A stretch of 64,000 nucleotides of DNA from assembly GCF_023016525.1 (NCBI RefSeq), contig NZ_JALKCG010000006.1, forward strand, positions 180,642-244,641, written 5' to 3'. A model generated the notes under the pieces. It did no database searches. It saw only the letters and a list, made by a program, of their open reading frames with translations, and was not told where the DNA came from. This stretch comes from Ancylobacter koreensis (GTDB lineage: Bacteria; Pseudomonadota; Alphaproteobacteria; Rhizobiales; Xanthobacteraceae). Made by a program: the position numbers and the translations under genes. Shown here one piece after another: positions 10,901 to 19,089 of this stretch (positions are counted from its first letter, which is position 1; the number at the start of each line of letters is the position of its first letter).

Positions 10901-11116
10901 ATGGCCACCATGGGTACCGTCAAGTTCTTCAACACCGAGAAGGGGTACGGCTTCATCCGTCCGGACGACGGCGGACGCGATGTGTTCGTGCATGTCTCGG
11001 CCGTCACGCGCTCCGGGCTCGGCACGCTCGCCGAGGGCCAGCGCGTCAGCTTCGAGGTGGAACCGGACAAGCGCGGCAAGGGCCCGAAGGCCATCGACCT
11101 CCAGCCGGCCGACTGA
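10901..11116 (+). CDS. Cold-shock domain protein
   Basis: A 71-residue CspA-type single-strand nucleic-acid-binding protein that melts RNA structure. It has RNP1-like GYGFIRPDD and RNP2-like VFVHVSAV motifs, and begins [16 protein letters not shown] strong ribosome binding site (AAGGAGCAGGCGC) precedes the ATG at 10901. The upstream 120 bases could form the 5' leader typical of csp genes, though I could not establish a structure. A hairpin follows the stop at 11132. Alphaproteobacteria carry several csp paralogues, so whether this one is cold-induced cannot be told from sequence. Confidence 0.95.
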   Translation: MATMGTVKFFNTEKGYGFIRPDDGGRDVFVHVSAVTRSGLGTLAEGQRVSFEVEPDKRGKGPKAIDLQPAD

Positions 11117-11131
11117 TAAGCGTTCCGCGAG

Positions 11132-11152
11132 GCCGGGGCGCGGCGCCCCGGC
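11132..11152 (+). terminator. GC-rich hairpin after the cold-shock gene
   Basis: GCCGGGGCGC is followed by its exact complement GCGCCCCGGC with one base between them; the top pairs would open to form a loop. It lies 15 bases after the stop. There is no T run, so it may pause or protect the 3' end rather than terminate strongly. Confidence 0.55.
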
Positions 11153-11248
11153 GGGGCGGGCTGTGCCGGGCATGTCGTTCAGGGCATGCCGTTCCGGGGC
11201 GGAGCGCCCCTGACAGGCGTTCCGCCTGCGACAACGGCTTGCCCCGCG

Positions 11249-11857
11249 ATGAAACTGCGCTCCTCTCCTCCCTCGCCCTTCGGCCGCAAGGTCAAGATCG
11301 CCGCCGTCCTGTGCGGAATCCATCTCGATGTCGTGGCGGCCGATACCAGCGATCCCGCCGAGCCGCTGCGCGTCCAGAACCCTCTGGGCAAGATCCCCGT
11401 GCTGCTGCGCGACGACGCCGCGCCGATCTACGATTCCCGGGTGATCCTCGACTATTTCGACGCGACCGCCGGCGGCGGCGTGATCATCCCGGCCGCCGGC
11501 GAGGCGCGCTACCGGGTGCTCACGCTGCTGGCGCTGGCGGACGGCATCAGCGACGCCGCGCTGCTGCAGGTCTATGAGAGCCGCTTCCGCACCGAGCAAG
11601 AACGCAGCGAAAAATGGGTGGACCATCAGGCCGGCAAGGTCGCGCGCGGCCTGCGGGCACTTGAGGAGGCGCCTCCGGCCAAAAGCGACGTCAGCGCCGA
11701 CGCCGACGCCGGCGAGATCGCACTCGCCTGCGCGCTCGGCTATCTCGACCTGCGCTTCGCCGGCGCCTGGCGGGCCGACCATCCCGCGCTGGTGGCGTGG
11801 CTGGACGCCTTCGCCGCACGTGTGCCTGCTTTCGAGGCAACCCGCCCGGCCGCCTGA
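11249..11857 (+). CDS. Glutathione S-transferase family protein
   Basis: A 202-residue cytosolic GST. The N-terminal thioredoxin-like domain starts MKLRSSPPSPFGRKVKIAAVLCG, where Ser/Pro-Pro near position 6-8 sits at the GSH-activating site. It continues with NPLGKIPVLLRDDAAPIYDSRVILDYFD, containing the cis-Pro and the D-S (E-S type) GSH-binding pair. The C-terminal helical domain ends with LGYLDLRFAGAWRADHPALVAWLDAF. The substrate is unknown. The ATG at 11249 is the one that begins the domain; an in-frame ATG at 11186 would add an unsupported leader. It stands alone between the csp and porin genes. Confidence 0.9.
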   Translation: MKLRSSPPSPFGRKVKIAAVLCGIHLDVVAADTSDPAEPLRVQNPLGKIPVLLRDDAAPIYDSRVILDYFDATAGGGVIIPAAGEARYRVLTLLALADGISDAALLQVYESRFRTEQERSEKWVDHQAGKVARGLRALEEAPPAKSDVSADADAGEIALACALGYLDLRFAGAWRADHPALVAWLDAFAARVPAFEATRPAA

Positions 11858-11902
11858 GCGGGACCGCGTATCGCGTGCCCGTACGGGCACGCCGCGCCAA
11901 CG

Positions 11903-11945
11903 AAAAAGGCCCCGGCCGGGCGGAGTTGTCCGCCGGGCCGGGGCC
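11903..11945 (-). terminator. Bidirectional terminator between GST and outer-membrane protein genes
   Basis: A 17-bp stem with one mismatch (GGCCCCGGCCGGGCGGA paired with the arm at 11929-11945) around a GTTG loop. AAAAA on its left becomes a T run for the minus-strand porin gene; TTCATC follows for the plus strand. It sits between two convergent stops. Confidence 0.85.
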
Positions 11946-11987
11946 TTCATCCTGTCAGGTGCCGGAGACCGGCCCCGGTACGTGCCG

Positions 11988-12638
11988 TCAGAACTTGTAG
12001 TTCACGCCGGCGCGGACGATGTTGGCGGTCAGGCCGCTCTTGTCGCCGATGCTGTTGTAGTAGTCCTCGCCGAGATCCATGTAGAGATACTCGGCCTTGA
12101 CGGTCCAGTTGTTGGTCAGGGCGTATTCGAGACCGCCGCCGGCCGTCCAGCCCACCGCCGTGTTGCTGGAGCTCAGGCCGAGAAGGGTATCCTTGACCTC
12201 GTTATGGCCCCAGGCGAGACCGCCGGTGACATAGGGCAGCACATTGCCCATGGCGTAGCCGAGGCGGGCGCGCACGGTGCCGAAATAGTCGAGCTTGGAC
12301 TCATAGCCGTAGATGCTGGTGTCCTTGAGGTCGCCGCCCTGGAAGTCGGCCTCGGCGCCGAGCACGACATTGTTGTCGAACTGGTAGTTGAAGCCGATCT
12401 GGCCGCCGCCGATGAAGCCGTCCGGGTTGAGGCCGAGCGTGTCCGCCGCGCCCTCGCCATTGGCCCAGGCATAGCCGGCATTGGCGCCGAGATAGAAACC
12501 GGTCCAGGTGAAGACCGGCTCGGCGATGACGGCTGCCGGCGCCTTGGTGGGATAAGGCTGGGGCAGGTCAGCGGCGAAGGCCGGGGCGGCGGCGAGAAGG
12601 GCGACGGCCGCGACGCCCGAGCTGATGATCTTCTTCAT
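11988..12638 (-). CDS. Outer-membrane beta-barrel protein (Omp31/porin-like family), copy 1
   Basis: A 216-residue outer-membrane protein of the Omp31/opacity type common in Hyphomicrobiales. The signal peptide is MKKIISSGVAAVALLAAAPAFA, followed by ADLPQPYP. Alternating aromatic beta-strands follow (FTWTGFYLGANAGYAW, GGQIGFNYQFDNNVVLGAE, YFGTVRARLGYAMGNVLPYVTGG), ending VRAGVNYKF with the C-terminal Phe needed for barrel assembly. It is a close paralogue of the gene at 13015-13623 and shares its order of strands. The ATG at 12638 is fixed by the signal peptide. It is a single gene ended by a strong terminator at 11903-11945. Confidence 0.93.
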   Translation of the reverse strand: MKKIISSGVAAVALLAAAPAFAADLPQPYPTKAPAAVIAEPVFTWTGFYLGANAGYAWANGEGAADTLGLNPDGFIGGGQIGFNYQFDNNVVLGAEADFQGGDLKDTSIYGYESKLDYFGTVRARLGYAMGNVLPYVTGGLAWGHNEVKDTLLGLSSSNTAVGWTAGGGLEYALTNNWTVKAEYLYMDLGEDYYNSIGDKSGLTANIVRAGVNYKF

Positions 12639-12931
12639 GGGTACACTCCGGTAGAAACGGTAACGAGAACGAGGAACGCGTTCGGTCGGAGTGTGAAGTA
12701 GAAGCCCAGATGGGCGCGTCGAGGGCCGGAATGCGGCGGAATAGGTCGCCGGACGACCTCGGATTGCGGCAGGACATGCCCGCGACGGCGGGGAAAACCG
12801 CGTCAGCGCTCGGTTTCGGGCGGTATAATTGCGACCCACAGATCACGGAGAAGCGCAACAATTTCGCCACGATCCATCACACAAAGACGTGGGGCGTGGC
12901 AAAATTATCACGAATGTATCCCTGAAAGTGC
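12639..12931. other. Upstream region of outer-membrane protein copy 1
   Basis: About 290 bases with no gene. The section 12820-12920 is less GC-rich and includes a TATAAT hexamer on the plus strand at 12824-12829. It presumably contains the promoter of the minus-strand gene. No further structure is evident before the terminator at 12932. Confidence 0.45.
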
Positions 12932-12966
12932 GAAGGCCGCGCGCTCGCCGGGAGCACGCGGCCTTC
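12932..12966 (-). terminator. Terminator after outer-membrane protein copy 2
   Basis: GAAGGCCGCG at 12932-12941 pairs exactly with CGCGGCCTTC at 12957-12966. It lies about 50 bases beyond the stop of the minus-strand gene at 13015. Confidence 0.75.
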
Positions 12967-13014
12967 ATCTCGGATGGAACGGAATCGGGCGGCGCAGAAC
13001 CGCCGCCCGCCAAA

Positions 13015-13623
13015 TCAGAAGCGGTAATTGACGCCGGCGCGCAGCACGTTGGTGCTCACGCCCACGGCGCGCGGGCCGTCGATGGTCTGGTAGGTGGCAT
13101 CGCCCAGGTCGACGTAGAGATACTCGCCCTTCACGCTCCAGTTGTTGTTGATGGCGTATTCGGCGCCGCCGCCGAGGGTCCAGCCGGTCTGGTTCTTGGA
13201 GTTCGACAGCCCCCAGGTCTCGTAGGTGCCGCTGCCATAGGCGAAGCCGCCCGTGCCGTAGACCAGGAACTGGTCGAAGGCGTAGCCGAGGCGCGCGCGG
13301 ATCGTGCCGAAATAGTCGAGCTGGTAGACGCCGCTCGAAATGTCCGAGTACTGGATGTCGGTCTCGACGCCGATCACGAACGGGCTGGCGCCCTGCCAGT
13401 TGTAGCCGGCCTGCAGGCCGCCGATGAAGCCGTCAATATCCGGCGACCAGCCGGCGGTGCCCCAGCCATAGCCGGCATTGGCGCCCAAATAGAAGCCGGT
13501 CCAGGTGAACGGCATCGGGGCGGCCGCATAGGCGGCGGGCGCGGGATAGCTGAGGTCGGCCGCGGCCGCCGGAACGGCCAGCAGGGCGACAAGGCTGACG
13601 CCCGCGAGAATCGTGCTCTTCAT
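13015..13623 (-). CDS. Outer-membrane beta-barrel protein (Omp31/porin-like family), copy 2
   Basis: A 202-residue paralogue of copy 1. The signal peptide is MKSTILAGVSLVALLAVPAAAA followed by DLSYPAP. The mature barrel has the same strands: FTWTGFYLGANAGYGWG, GGLQAGYNWQ, YFGTIRARLGYAFDQFLVYGTGGFAYG, ending in VLRAGVNYRF. The two genes lie in tandem on the minus strand but each has its own terminator, so they are separate transcription units. The upstream region (13624-13975) is AT-rich with inverted repeats, suggesting this copy is strongly regulated. The ATG at 13623 follows GGAGACGAAG. Confidence 0.93.
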   Translation of the reverse strand: MKSTILAGVSLVALLAVPAAAADLSYPAPAAYAAAPMPFTWTGFYLGANAGYGWGTAGWSPDIDGFIGGLQAGYNWQGASPFVIGVETDIQYSDISSGVYQLDYFGTIRARLGYAFDQFLVYGTGGFAYGSGTYETWGLSNSKNQTGWTLGGGAEYAINNNWSVKGEYLYVDLGDATYQTIDGPRAVGVSTNVLRAGVNYRF

Positions 13624-13699
13624 CTTCGTCTCCTTAATCTCGTTCAGGCGCCGCATCCACGTGTGGAGCGCCGTTTCCGCCTGAGATAAGGCTGACAGT

Positions 13700-13718
13700 C
13701 CGATAAATGTATGATCGG
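13700..13718. promoter_or_regulatory. Inverted repeat CCGAT-N9-ATCGG
   Basis: CCGAT at 13700-13704 and ATCGG at 13714-13718 form a short inverted repeat about 80 bases upstream of porin copy 2. This is a position and symmetry that would suit a dimeric regulator. Short enough to be chance. Confidence 0.3.
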
Positions 13719-13834
13719 AATCTTAGATGAACATGAAAGAATGCGTTATGCTTAAGCGAGCGTTTACGTGAGGTATCTGATTATATATTGTGATATAGAC
13801 GATCTTCCCCAATCGACTGCATGTCTGTTGCATT

Positions 13835-13852
13835 GAATTGTCGAAACAATTC
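13835..13852. promoter_or_regulatory. Inverted repeat GAATTGT-CGAA-ACAATTC
   Basis: A perfect 7-bp inverted repeat with a 4-base spacer in the AT-rich divergent control region. It lies about 210 bases from the porin start and 125 bases from the SDR start. The symmetry and setting suggest an operator; no cognate regulator is adjacent. Confidence 0.45.
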
Positions 13853-13975
13853 GCCGTTTATTGGTTAGCGAAAGGTTGACACCGGCGGCGCGGGAGGTGA
13901 TCCGGTGCCGCATGCGGGACGTAGATCGGGGGCGCGCCGATGGACGGTGCCGCCAGAGCATCGCATGAATACCTC

Positions 13976-14749
13976 ATGACCGTTCTCCCCTCCCCTTCTC
14001 CCCGCCCCGTCGCCCTCGTCACCGGCGGCGCCGTGCGCATCGGCCACGCCATCGCCCGCCGGCTGGCGGCGGAAGGCTACGATCTCGCCCTGCATGTGCG
14101 CCGGTCGGGACCGGCGGCGGAGGCCGCCCGCGCGGAGTTCGAATCGCTTGGCGCGCGCGTCGCGGTGGTCGCGGCGGAGCTGTCGGACCCGCGGGCGGTC
14201 GCCGGCGTGGTGCCGGCCGCCGTGGCGGCGCTCGGCCCGCTCGCTCTCCTCGTCAACAACGCCTCGGAGTTCCACCCCGACGCGGCGGGCGGTCTCGATC
14301 TCGACCTGTGGGACCGGCATTTCGCCATCAACCTGCGCGCCCCGGTCTTCCTCGCCGAAGCCTTTGCCGCGCAGCTTCCCGAAGGCGCGGGAGGGGCCGT
14401 CGTCAACGTCATCGACCAGCGGGTGCTGAAGCCGACGCCGGCCTATTTCTCCTACAGCCTGACCAAGCAGGCGCTGTGGGGGGCGACGCGCATGCTCGCC
14501 CAGGCGCTGGCGCCGCGCGTGCGCGTCAACGGCGTCGGCCCCGGCCCGACGCTCGCCAATGCGCGGCAGGACGGCGACGCCTTCGCCCGCCAGTCCGGCT
14601 CGGTGCTGCTCGGGCGCGGCCCGACGCCGGAGGAGATCGCCGAGGCCGTCATCTATCTCGCGCGCGCAGAAAGCGTCACCGGCCAGATGATCGCGGTCGA
14701 TGGCGGCCAGCACCTCGCCTGGCGCACGCCGGACGCGGAAGACGATTGA
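13976..14749 (+). CDS. SDR-family oxidoreductase, pteridine-reductase-like
   Basis: A 257-residue short-chain dehydrogenase/reductase. It has the NAD(P)-binding motif TGGAVRIGHAIA (TGxxxxIG form, as in pteridine reductases and FolM, rather than the classical TGxxxGIG). The next residues LHVRRS suggest NADPH preference. It also has NNAS and the catalytic YSLTK (Tyr/Lys). The segment VNVIDQRVLKPTPAYFSYSLTKQAL is typical of the pteridine-reductase-like group, so a role in pterin or folate reduction is likely but inferred. The start is ATG 13976; ATG 13940 is also in frame. The stop lies 15 bases from the convergent DMT gene. Confidence 0.85.
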   Translation: MTVLPSPSPRPVALVTGGAVRIGHAIARRLAAEGYDLALHVRRSGPAAEAARAEFESLGARVAVVAAELSDPRAVAGVVPAAVAALGPLALLVNNASEFHPDAAGGLDLDLWDRHFAINLRAPVFLAEAFAAQLPEGAGGAVVNVIDQRVLKPTPAYFSYSLTKQALWGATRMLAQALAPRVRVNGVGPGPTLANARQDGDAFARQSGSVLLGRGPTPEEIAEAVIYLARAESVTGQMIAVDGGQHLAWRTPDAEDD

Positions 14750-14764
14750 TCGCGGCCCGCCGCC

Positions 14765-15712
14765 TCAGCGCCGGCGGGCGTCGCTGATGGTGAACCAGCT
14801 GATGCTCAGCATCACCACCGCCGCGCCGGCAAGCTCGGTGGCGTTCGCCCTCTCGCCGAGAATGAGCACCGCCATCACCATGGTGGCGACCGGGCTCACC
14901 GTGCTGATCATCGAATTGGCCTGTGCGGAGATGCGCTTGAGCGCGGCGTTCATGAAGAAGCTCGGCAGCACGGTGGCGCCGATGGCGATCATCACCGCCA
15001 GCGTCAGCCCGTGCGAGGAGACCGCCAGCGCCTCGACCGGGCGGATCAGCGCGAACTGCGTCAGCGAGACCGCCGAGGCCGAGATCATCGCGATGCAGGT
15101 GAACAGCGCCGAGCCGATGCTGCGCAGCAGGCTGCTCGCCATGAGCTGGTAGAGCGCGAAGCTGATCGCCGCCAGCCCGACGAAGAAGGTGCCCTTCACC
15201 GTGTTGGTGCCGTCTACCGAGAAGCGCTCGGCAAAGATCAGCGCCAGGCCCGCATAGGCCACGACAAAGGTCCACACCGCCTTGCGGCGGATCGGCTGGC
15301 CGAACAGCAGCGCGCCGAACAGCACGACGAAGAACGGATAGGTGTAAAGGATCAGCCGCTCGAAGGAGGCGGAGATGTATTGCAGGCCGAGGAAGTCAGA
15401 ATAGGAGGAGAACCAGTAGCCCAGCGCGCCGACGCCGGCCGCCTTCAGCACCAGCATCGGCCCCGGCAGCGCCTCGCCCTTCGCCCGCAGGCGCATCACC
15501 GCTAGCGTGCCGATGACGAGATAGAAGGGCAGCGAAAACGCCATGCGCAGCGCCAGCAGCGTCTCCGGGTCGATGCCCTCGCCATAGGCGAGCTTGATGA
15601 TGATGCCCTTGGAGGCGAACAGGATCGCCCCGGTCGCGCCGAGCGCGTAGCCGGTCAAAGGGAGGGCAGGACGGGCGGCCGCGCCGCCGGCGGGAGGGCT
15701 GGAGCTGGACAT
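14765..15712 (-). CDS. EamA/DMT-family transporter
   Basis: A 315-residue inner-membrane protein with about ten transmembrane helices in two EamA repeats. The first starts GYALGATGAILFASKGIIIKLAYGEGIDPETLLALRM, and the second starts TFFVGLAAISFALYQLMASSLL. Members export metabolites such as amino acids, but the substrate cannot be read from the sequence. The ATG at 15712 begins a Ser/Pro-rich cytosolic tail; a longer upstream frame has no ribosome binding site. It is convergent with the SDR gene and divergent from uvrC. Confidence 0.88.
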   Translation of the reverse strand: MSSSSPPAGGAAARPALPLTGYALGATGAILFASKGIIIKLAYGEGIDPETLLALRMAFSLPFYLVIGTLAVMRLRAKGEALPGPMLVLKAAGVGALGYWFSSYSDFLGLQYISASFERLILYTYPFFVVLFGALLFGQPIRRKAVWTFVVAYAGLALIFAERFSVDGTNTVKGTFFVGLAAISFALYQLMASSLLRSIGSALFTCIAMISASAVSLTQFALIRPVEALAVSSHGLTLAVMIAIGATVLPSFFMNAALKRISAQANSMISTVSPVATMVMAVLILGERANATELAGAAVVMLSISWFTISDARRR

Positions 15713-15906
15713 GATGCGCTCCCATAGACCCGTTCGCGCGCGAACACACGCGGCACGCACGCATGGCGGCCCGCCGCCCCGCGCATTCGTAACCTTGGGT
15801 CAGGCCGCTCCGGGTTCCCTCACCCGCTGCCCCCGGCCGGGGCATGCGGCGCGCCGCACGCGCAAGCCCCTGTTCGGCCCGCCCGCGAATACGTATCTAG
15901 GGGCAC

Positions 15907-18039
15907 ATGATCGCCCGCCCCAACGCCGACATGCCCGACACCGAACTCGACGAGGCCGAGCTGGCCGAAGGCGAGGACGAACTCGCCCTGCTGCCCGTCG
16001 AGGAGGAGGCCGAGCCGGCGCCCGGCACGGTCGCCATGGGACGCGCCGCCATCACCCGCGCCATCCGCCACGCGCCCAACGGGCCGGGCGTCTACCGCAT
16101 GATCGGCGCCGACGGCGCGGTGCTCTATGTCGGCAAGGCCAAGAGCATCAAGAAGCGCATCGTCGCCTATACCCGGCCGGCCGGGCTCACCGCCCGCATC
16201 ATGCGCATGGTGGCCGCCACCATGGAGATGGAGTTCGTCTCCACCGGCACCGAGACCGAGGCGCTGCTGCTGGAGGCCAACCTCATCAAGCAGCTGCGCC
16301 CGCGCTTCAACGTGCTGCTGCGCGACGACAAGTCGTTTCCCTATATCCTCATCACCCGCGACCACGCCTCGCCGCAGATCGCCAAGCATCGCGGCGCGCG
16401 CAACCGGCCGGGCGATTATTACGGCCCCTTCGCCTCGGTCTGGGCGGTCAACCGCACCATCAACGCCCTCCAGAAGGCGTTCCTCGTGCGCTCCTGCTCG
16501 GACAGCTTCTACGAATCGCGCACCCGCCCCTGCCTGCTGTTCCAGATCAAGCGCTGCGCCGGCCCGTGCACCGGCGAGGTCGGCCACACCGCCTACGCCG
16601 AGCTCGTGGATGAGGCGCGCGACTTCCTCTCCGGCCGCAGCCGCGCCGTGAAGGAACAGCTGGCCCATGAGATGGAGCAGGCCTCCGAGGAACTGGAATT
16701 CGAGCGGGCCGCCGTGCTGCGCGACCGCCTCGCGGCGCTGTCTGCCGTGCAGGGCACGCAGGGTATCAATCCCCGCTCGGTGGAGGAGGCGGACGTGTTC
16801 GCCATTCATCAGGAAGGCGGGGCGACCTGTGTGCAGGTGTTCTTCTTCCGCACCGGCCAGAACTGGGGCAACCACGCGCTCTACCCGCGCGCCGACCGCA
16901 CGCTGGAGATCGGCGAGGTGCTGGAATCCTTCCTCGCCCAGTTCTACGAGGACAAGCCCTGCCCGCGCCTGATCCTGCTCAGCCACGACGTCGCCGAGCG
17001 CGACTTGCTGGAGGAAGCGCTGTCCACCCGCGCCGGCCACCGCGTCGAGGTCGCGACGCCCCGGCGCGGCGAGAAGCGCGAGCTGGTCGAGCATGCCCTG
17101 CAGAACGCGCGCGAGGCGCTCGGCCGCAAGCTGGCCGAGAGCGCCAGCCAGGCCCGGCTGCTCGACGAACTCGCCCGCGCCTTCGAGCTGAAGGCCTCGC
17201 CCCGGCGCATCGAGGTCTATGACAACAGCCACATCATGGGCTCGAACGCCGTCGGCGGCATGATCGTCGCCGGGCCGGAGGGCTTCTCCAAGAGCCAGTA
17301 CCGCAAGTTCAACATCCGCTCGACCGAACTCACGCCGGGCGACGATTACGGCATGATGCGCGAAGTGCTGACGCGCCGCTTCTCGCGGCTGCTGAAGGAG
17401 AATCCGCGTGCGGGCACCTCGCCTCTCCCCGACGGGGAAGGGTCGACGGCGCAGCCGCCGGGTGAAGGTCAGCCCATGGTTCCTGCCCCGTCACCTCAAC
17501 CCTTTCCCCCTCAGGGGGAGGAAGCGATGGCGCTCGCGGTGGAGAGGGAAGACGGCGGCGAACCCTCCGATGCCGCCTCCACCGCCTGGCCCGACCTCGT
17601 GCTGATCGACGGCGGCCTCGGCCAGCTCAAGGCGGCGCAGGAGACGCTGGCCGCTCTCGGCCTCACCGACGTGCCGCTCGTCGGCGTCGCCAAGGGGCCG
17701 GACCGCGATGCCGGCCGCGAGACCTTCTATGTCGAGGGCCGCCCGCCCTTCCGGCTGGAGCCGCGCGACCCGGTGCTCTATTTCGTGCAGCGCCTGCGCG
17801 ACGAGGCGCACCGCTTCGCCATCGGCTCGCACCGGGCGCGGCGCAAGAAGGACATCACCCAGGCCGGGCTGCAGGAGATTCCCGGCGTCGGCCCGACGCG
17901 CAAACGCGCGCTGCTGCGCCATTTCGGGACGCTCAAGGCGATCGAACGCGCCTCGCTGACCGATCTTGAGGCCGTTCCGGGCGTGAACGCCGCCACCGCG
18001 CGGGCGGTGTACGATTTCTTTCACGCCCGCCCGTCATGA
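15907..18039 (+). CDS. uvrC: Excinuclease ABC subunit C, with in-frame repeat insertion
   Basis: UvrC makes both incisions in nucleotide excision repair. The 710-residue protein has an acidic N-terminal leader of ~50 residues, then the GIY-YIG nuclease ([26 protein letters not shown]). Next come a Cys-rich segment ([25 protein letters not shown]), a UVR motif ([17 protein letters not shown]), the RNase H-like nuclease ([16 protein letters not shown], and later [10 protein letters not shown]), and C-terminal helix-hairpin-helix motifs ([26 protein letters not shown]). Within the RNase H-like domain, residues about 506-539 (Pro/Gly/Glu-rich) are encoded by a palindromic repeat like the intergenic one at 54680. 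The frame is preserved, and the insert lies in a loop between conserved blocks, so the enzyme is probably active. Confidence 0.98.
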   Translation: MIARPNADMPDTELDEAELAEGEDELALLPVEEEAEPAPGTVAMGRAAITRAIRHAPNGPGVYRMIGADGAVLYVGKAKSIKKRIVAYTRPAGLTARIMRMVAATMEMEFVSTGTETEALLLEANLIKQLRPRFNVLLRDDKSFPYILITRDHASPQIAKHRGARNRPGDYYGPFASVWAVNRTINALQKAFLVRSCSDSFYESRTRPCLLFQIKRCAGPCTGEVGHTAYAELVDEARDFLSGRSRAVKEQLAHEMEQASEELEFERAAVLRDRLAALSAVQGTQGINPRSVEEADVFAIHQEGGATCVQVFFFRTGQNWGNHALYPRADRTLEIGEVLESFLAQFYEDKPCPRLILLSHDVAERDLLEEALSTRAGHRVEVATPRRGEKRELVEHALQNAREALGRKLAESASQARLLDELARAFELKASPRRIEVYDNSHIMGSNAVGGMIVAGPEGFSKSQYRKFNIRSTELTPGDDYGMMREVLTRRFSRLLKENPRAGTSPLPDGEGSTAQPPGEGQPMVPAPSPQPFPPQGEEAMALAVEREDGGEPSDAASTAWPDLVLIDGGLGQLKAAQETLAALGLTDVPLVGVAKGPDRDAGRETFYVEGRPPFRLEPRDPVLYFVQRLRDEAHRFAIGSHRARRKKDITQAGLQEIPGVGPTRKRALLRHFGTLKAIERASLTDLEAVPGVNAATARAVYDFFHARPS
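17420..17523 (+). repeat. Palindromic repeat element inserted in frame within uvrC
   Basis: Two hairpins, CCTCTCCCC-GAC-GGGGAAGGG near 17422-17441 and TTTCCCCC-TCA-GGGGGAGGA near 17503-17522, flank a middle section with GGTGA at 17461 and TCACC at 17491. The same order of hairpins (CTCTCCCC..GGGGAGAG, GGTGAGGGG..CCCCTCACC, CTCTCCCC..GGGGAGAG) occurs in the intergenic element at 54680-54795. The copy in uvrC has more mismatches, which suggests it is older or selected for its coding. It keeps the uvrC frame open. Confidence 0.75.
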
Positions 18040-18187
18040 TGGCGGCGGCGTCATCGGATGGCCGCAGCCGGCGCGCATCGTGATCGCGCGCGGGAAAGAT
18101 GACCCGATCGGCGCGACGCGATTGACGCCCGCGCCCGGCGTGATTACGTGCCTTGCAATGGGGACTGGCAACGGGGACTGGCGAACC

Positions 18188-18826
18188 ATGGTCGAAGTCG
18201 CAACGAGCCAGCAGACTCTACGGGAGCCGAAGGTGAGCCGGGGACACGCCTTCTCGCTGCCGAACATGCTGACCTATGGCCGCTGCGTGGCGGTGCCGCT
18301 GGTCGCCGCCTGCCTGTTCTGGTCCGACATTCTCGAAGGCGGCATCTGGCTGCGCTGGCTGGCGCTGGCGCTTTATGTCGTCGCCGCCATCACCGATTTC
18401 TTCGACGGCTATCTCGCCCGCGCCTGGTCGCAGCAATCGGCCATCGGGCGCATGCTCGACCCCATCGCCGACAAGCTGCTGGTCTCCACCTCGCTGCTGA
18501 TGCTCGCCTCGGACGGCACGATCCGCGGCTGGTCGCTCTGGGCGGCTGTCGTCATCCTGTGCCGGGAAATCCTCGTCTCGGGCCTGCGCGAATTCCTCGC
18601 CGAGCTGCGCGTCAGCGTACCCGTTACCCGTCTCGCCAAGTGGAAGACCACGGCGCAGCTCGTCGCCGTCGGCGTGCTGCTCGTCGGCCCGGCGGCGGAT
18701 CGCGTGGTGCCGGGCATCACGCTGGTCGGCGTCGTGCTGCTGTGGGTCGCGGCGCTGCTGACGCTTTATACGGGCTGGGACTATTTCCGCGCCGGCGCGC
18801 GGCATCTGATCGAGGACGACCGGTGA
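18188..18826 (+). CDS. pgsA: CDP-diacylglycerol-glycerol-3-phosphate 3-phosphatidyltransferase
   Basis: PgsA makes phosphatidylglycerophosphate, the committed step towards phosphatidylglycerol and cardiolipin, in the inner membrane. The 212-residue protein has the full CDP-alcohol phosphotransferase motif: D73-G74-x2-A77-R78-x8-G87-x3-D91-x3-D95 (within DFFDGYLARAW and IGRMLDPIADK). The PgsA start region SLPNMLTYGRCVAVPL and several transmembrane helices are also present. The start is uncertain: ATG 18188 is used, ATG 18158 and a GTG near 18232 are possible. It follows uvrC, a common order, and its stop overlaps the moaD start (GTGA), implying one operon pgsA-moaD-moaE. Confidence 0.95.
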   Translation: MVEVATSQQTLREPKVSRGHAFSLPNMLTYGRCVAVPLVAACLFWSDILEGGIWLRWLALALYVVAAITDFFDGYLARAWSQQSAIGRMLDPIADKLLVSTSLLMLASDGTIRGWSLWAAVVILCREILVSGLREFLAELRVSVPVTRLAKWKTTAQLVAVGVLLVGPAADRVVPGITLVGVVLLWVAALLTLYTGWDYFRAGARHLIEDDR

Positions 18827-19074
18827 GGATCCTCTATTTCGCCTGGGTGCGCGAACGCGTCGGGCTGGAGAGCGAGGAGCTGGATGTGCCGGCGCAGGTG
18901 CGCACGGTGGCCGAGCTCGCGGCCTTCCTGAAGGAGCGCGGCGAAGGCTACGCCCATGCCTTCGAGAATCCGCGCGTGGTGCGCGCCGCGCTCGACCGCC
19001 GCCACGCCCGCCCCGAGGCGCCGCTGGGCGGTGCCCGCGAGATCGCCTTCTTCCCGCCCATGACGGGCGGCTGA
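18823..19074 (+). CDS. moaD: Molybdopterin synthase sulfur-carrier subunit
   Basis: MoaD is the ubiquitin-like small subunit that donates sulfur from its C-terminal thiocarboxylate to make molybdopterin. The 83-residue product begins with VRILYFAWVRERVGLESEEL and ends in FFPPMTGG; the terminal Gly-Gly is essential and present. The start is a GTG at 18823 that overlaps the pgsA stop, so the two are translationally coupled. moaE follows 15 bases later. Together they form the heterotetrameric synthase. Confidence 0.96.
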   Translation: MRILYFAWVRERVGLESEELDVPAQVRTVAELAAFLKERGEGYAHAFENPRVVRAALDRRHARPEAPLGGAREIAFFPPMTGG

Positions 19075-19089
19075 GCCCGCGAGGTGAGC

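Larger units (their letters stand above)
13624..13975. other. AT-rich divergent control region (porin copy 2 / SDR)
   Basis: About 350 bases with no gene, far richer in A+T than the neighbours between 13690 and 13870. It serves the minus-strand porin and the plus-strand SDR gene. It contains two inverted repeats listed separately and a TTGACA hexamer at 13875-13880. Confidence 0.55.

Noticed and set aside
12824..12829. TATAAT hexamer as a plus-strand promoter
   Set aside because: There is no plus-strand gene downstream and no matching -35 hexamer; probably chance in a locally AT-rich stretch.
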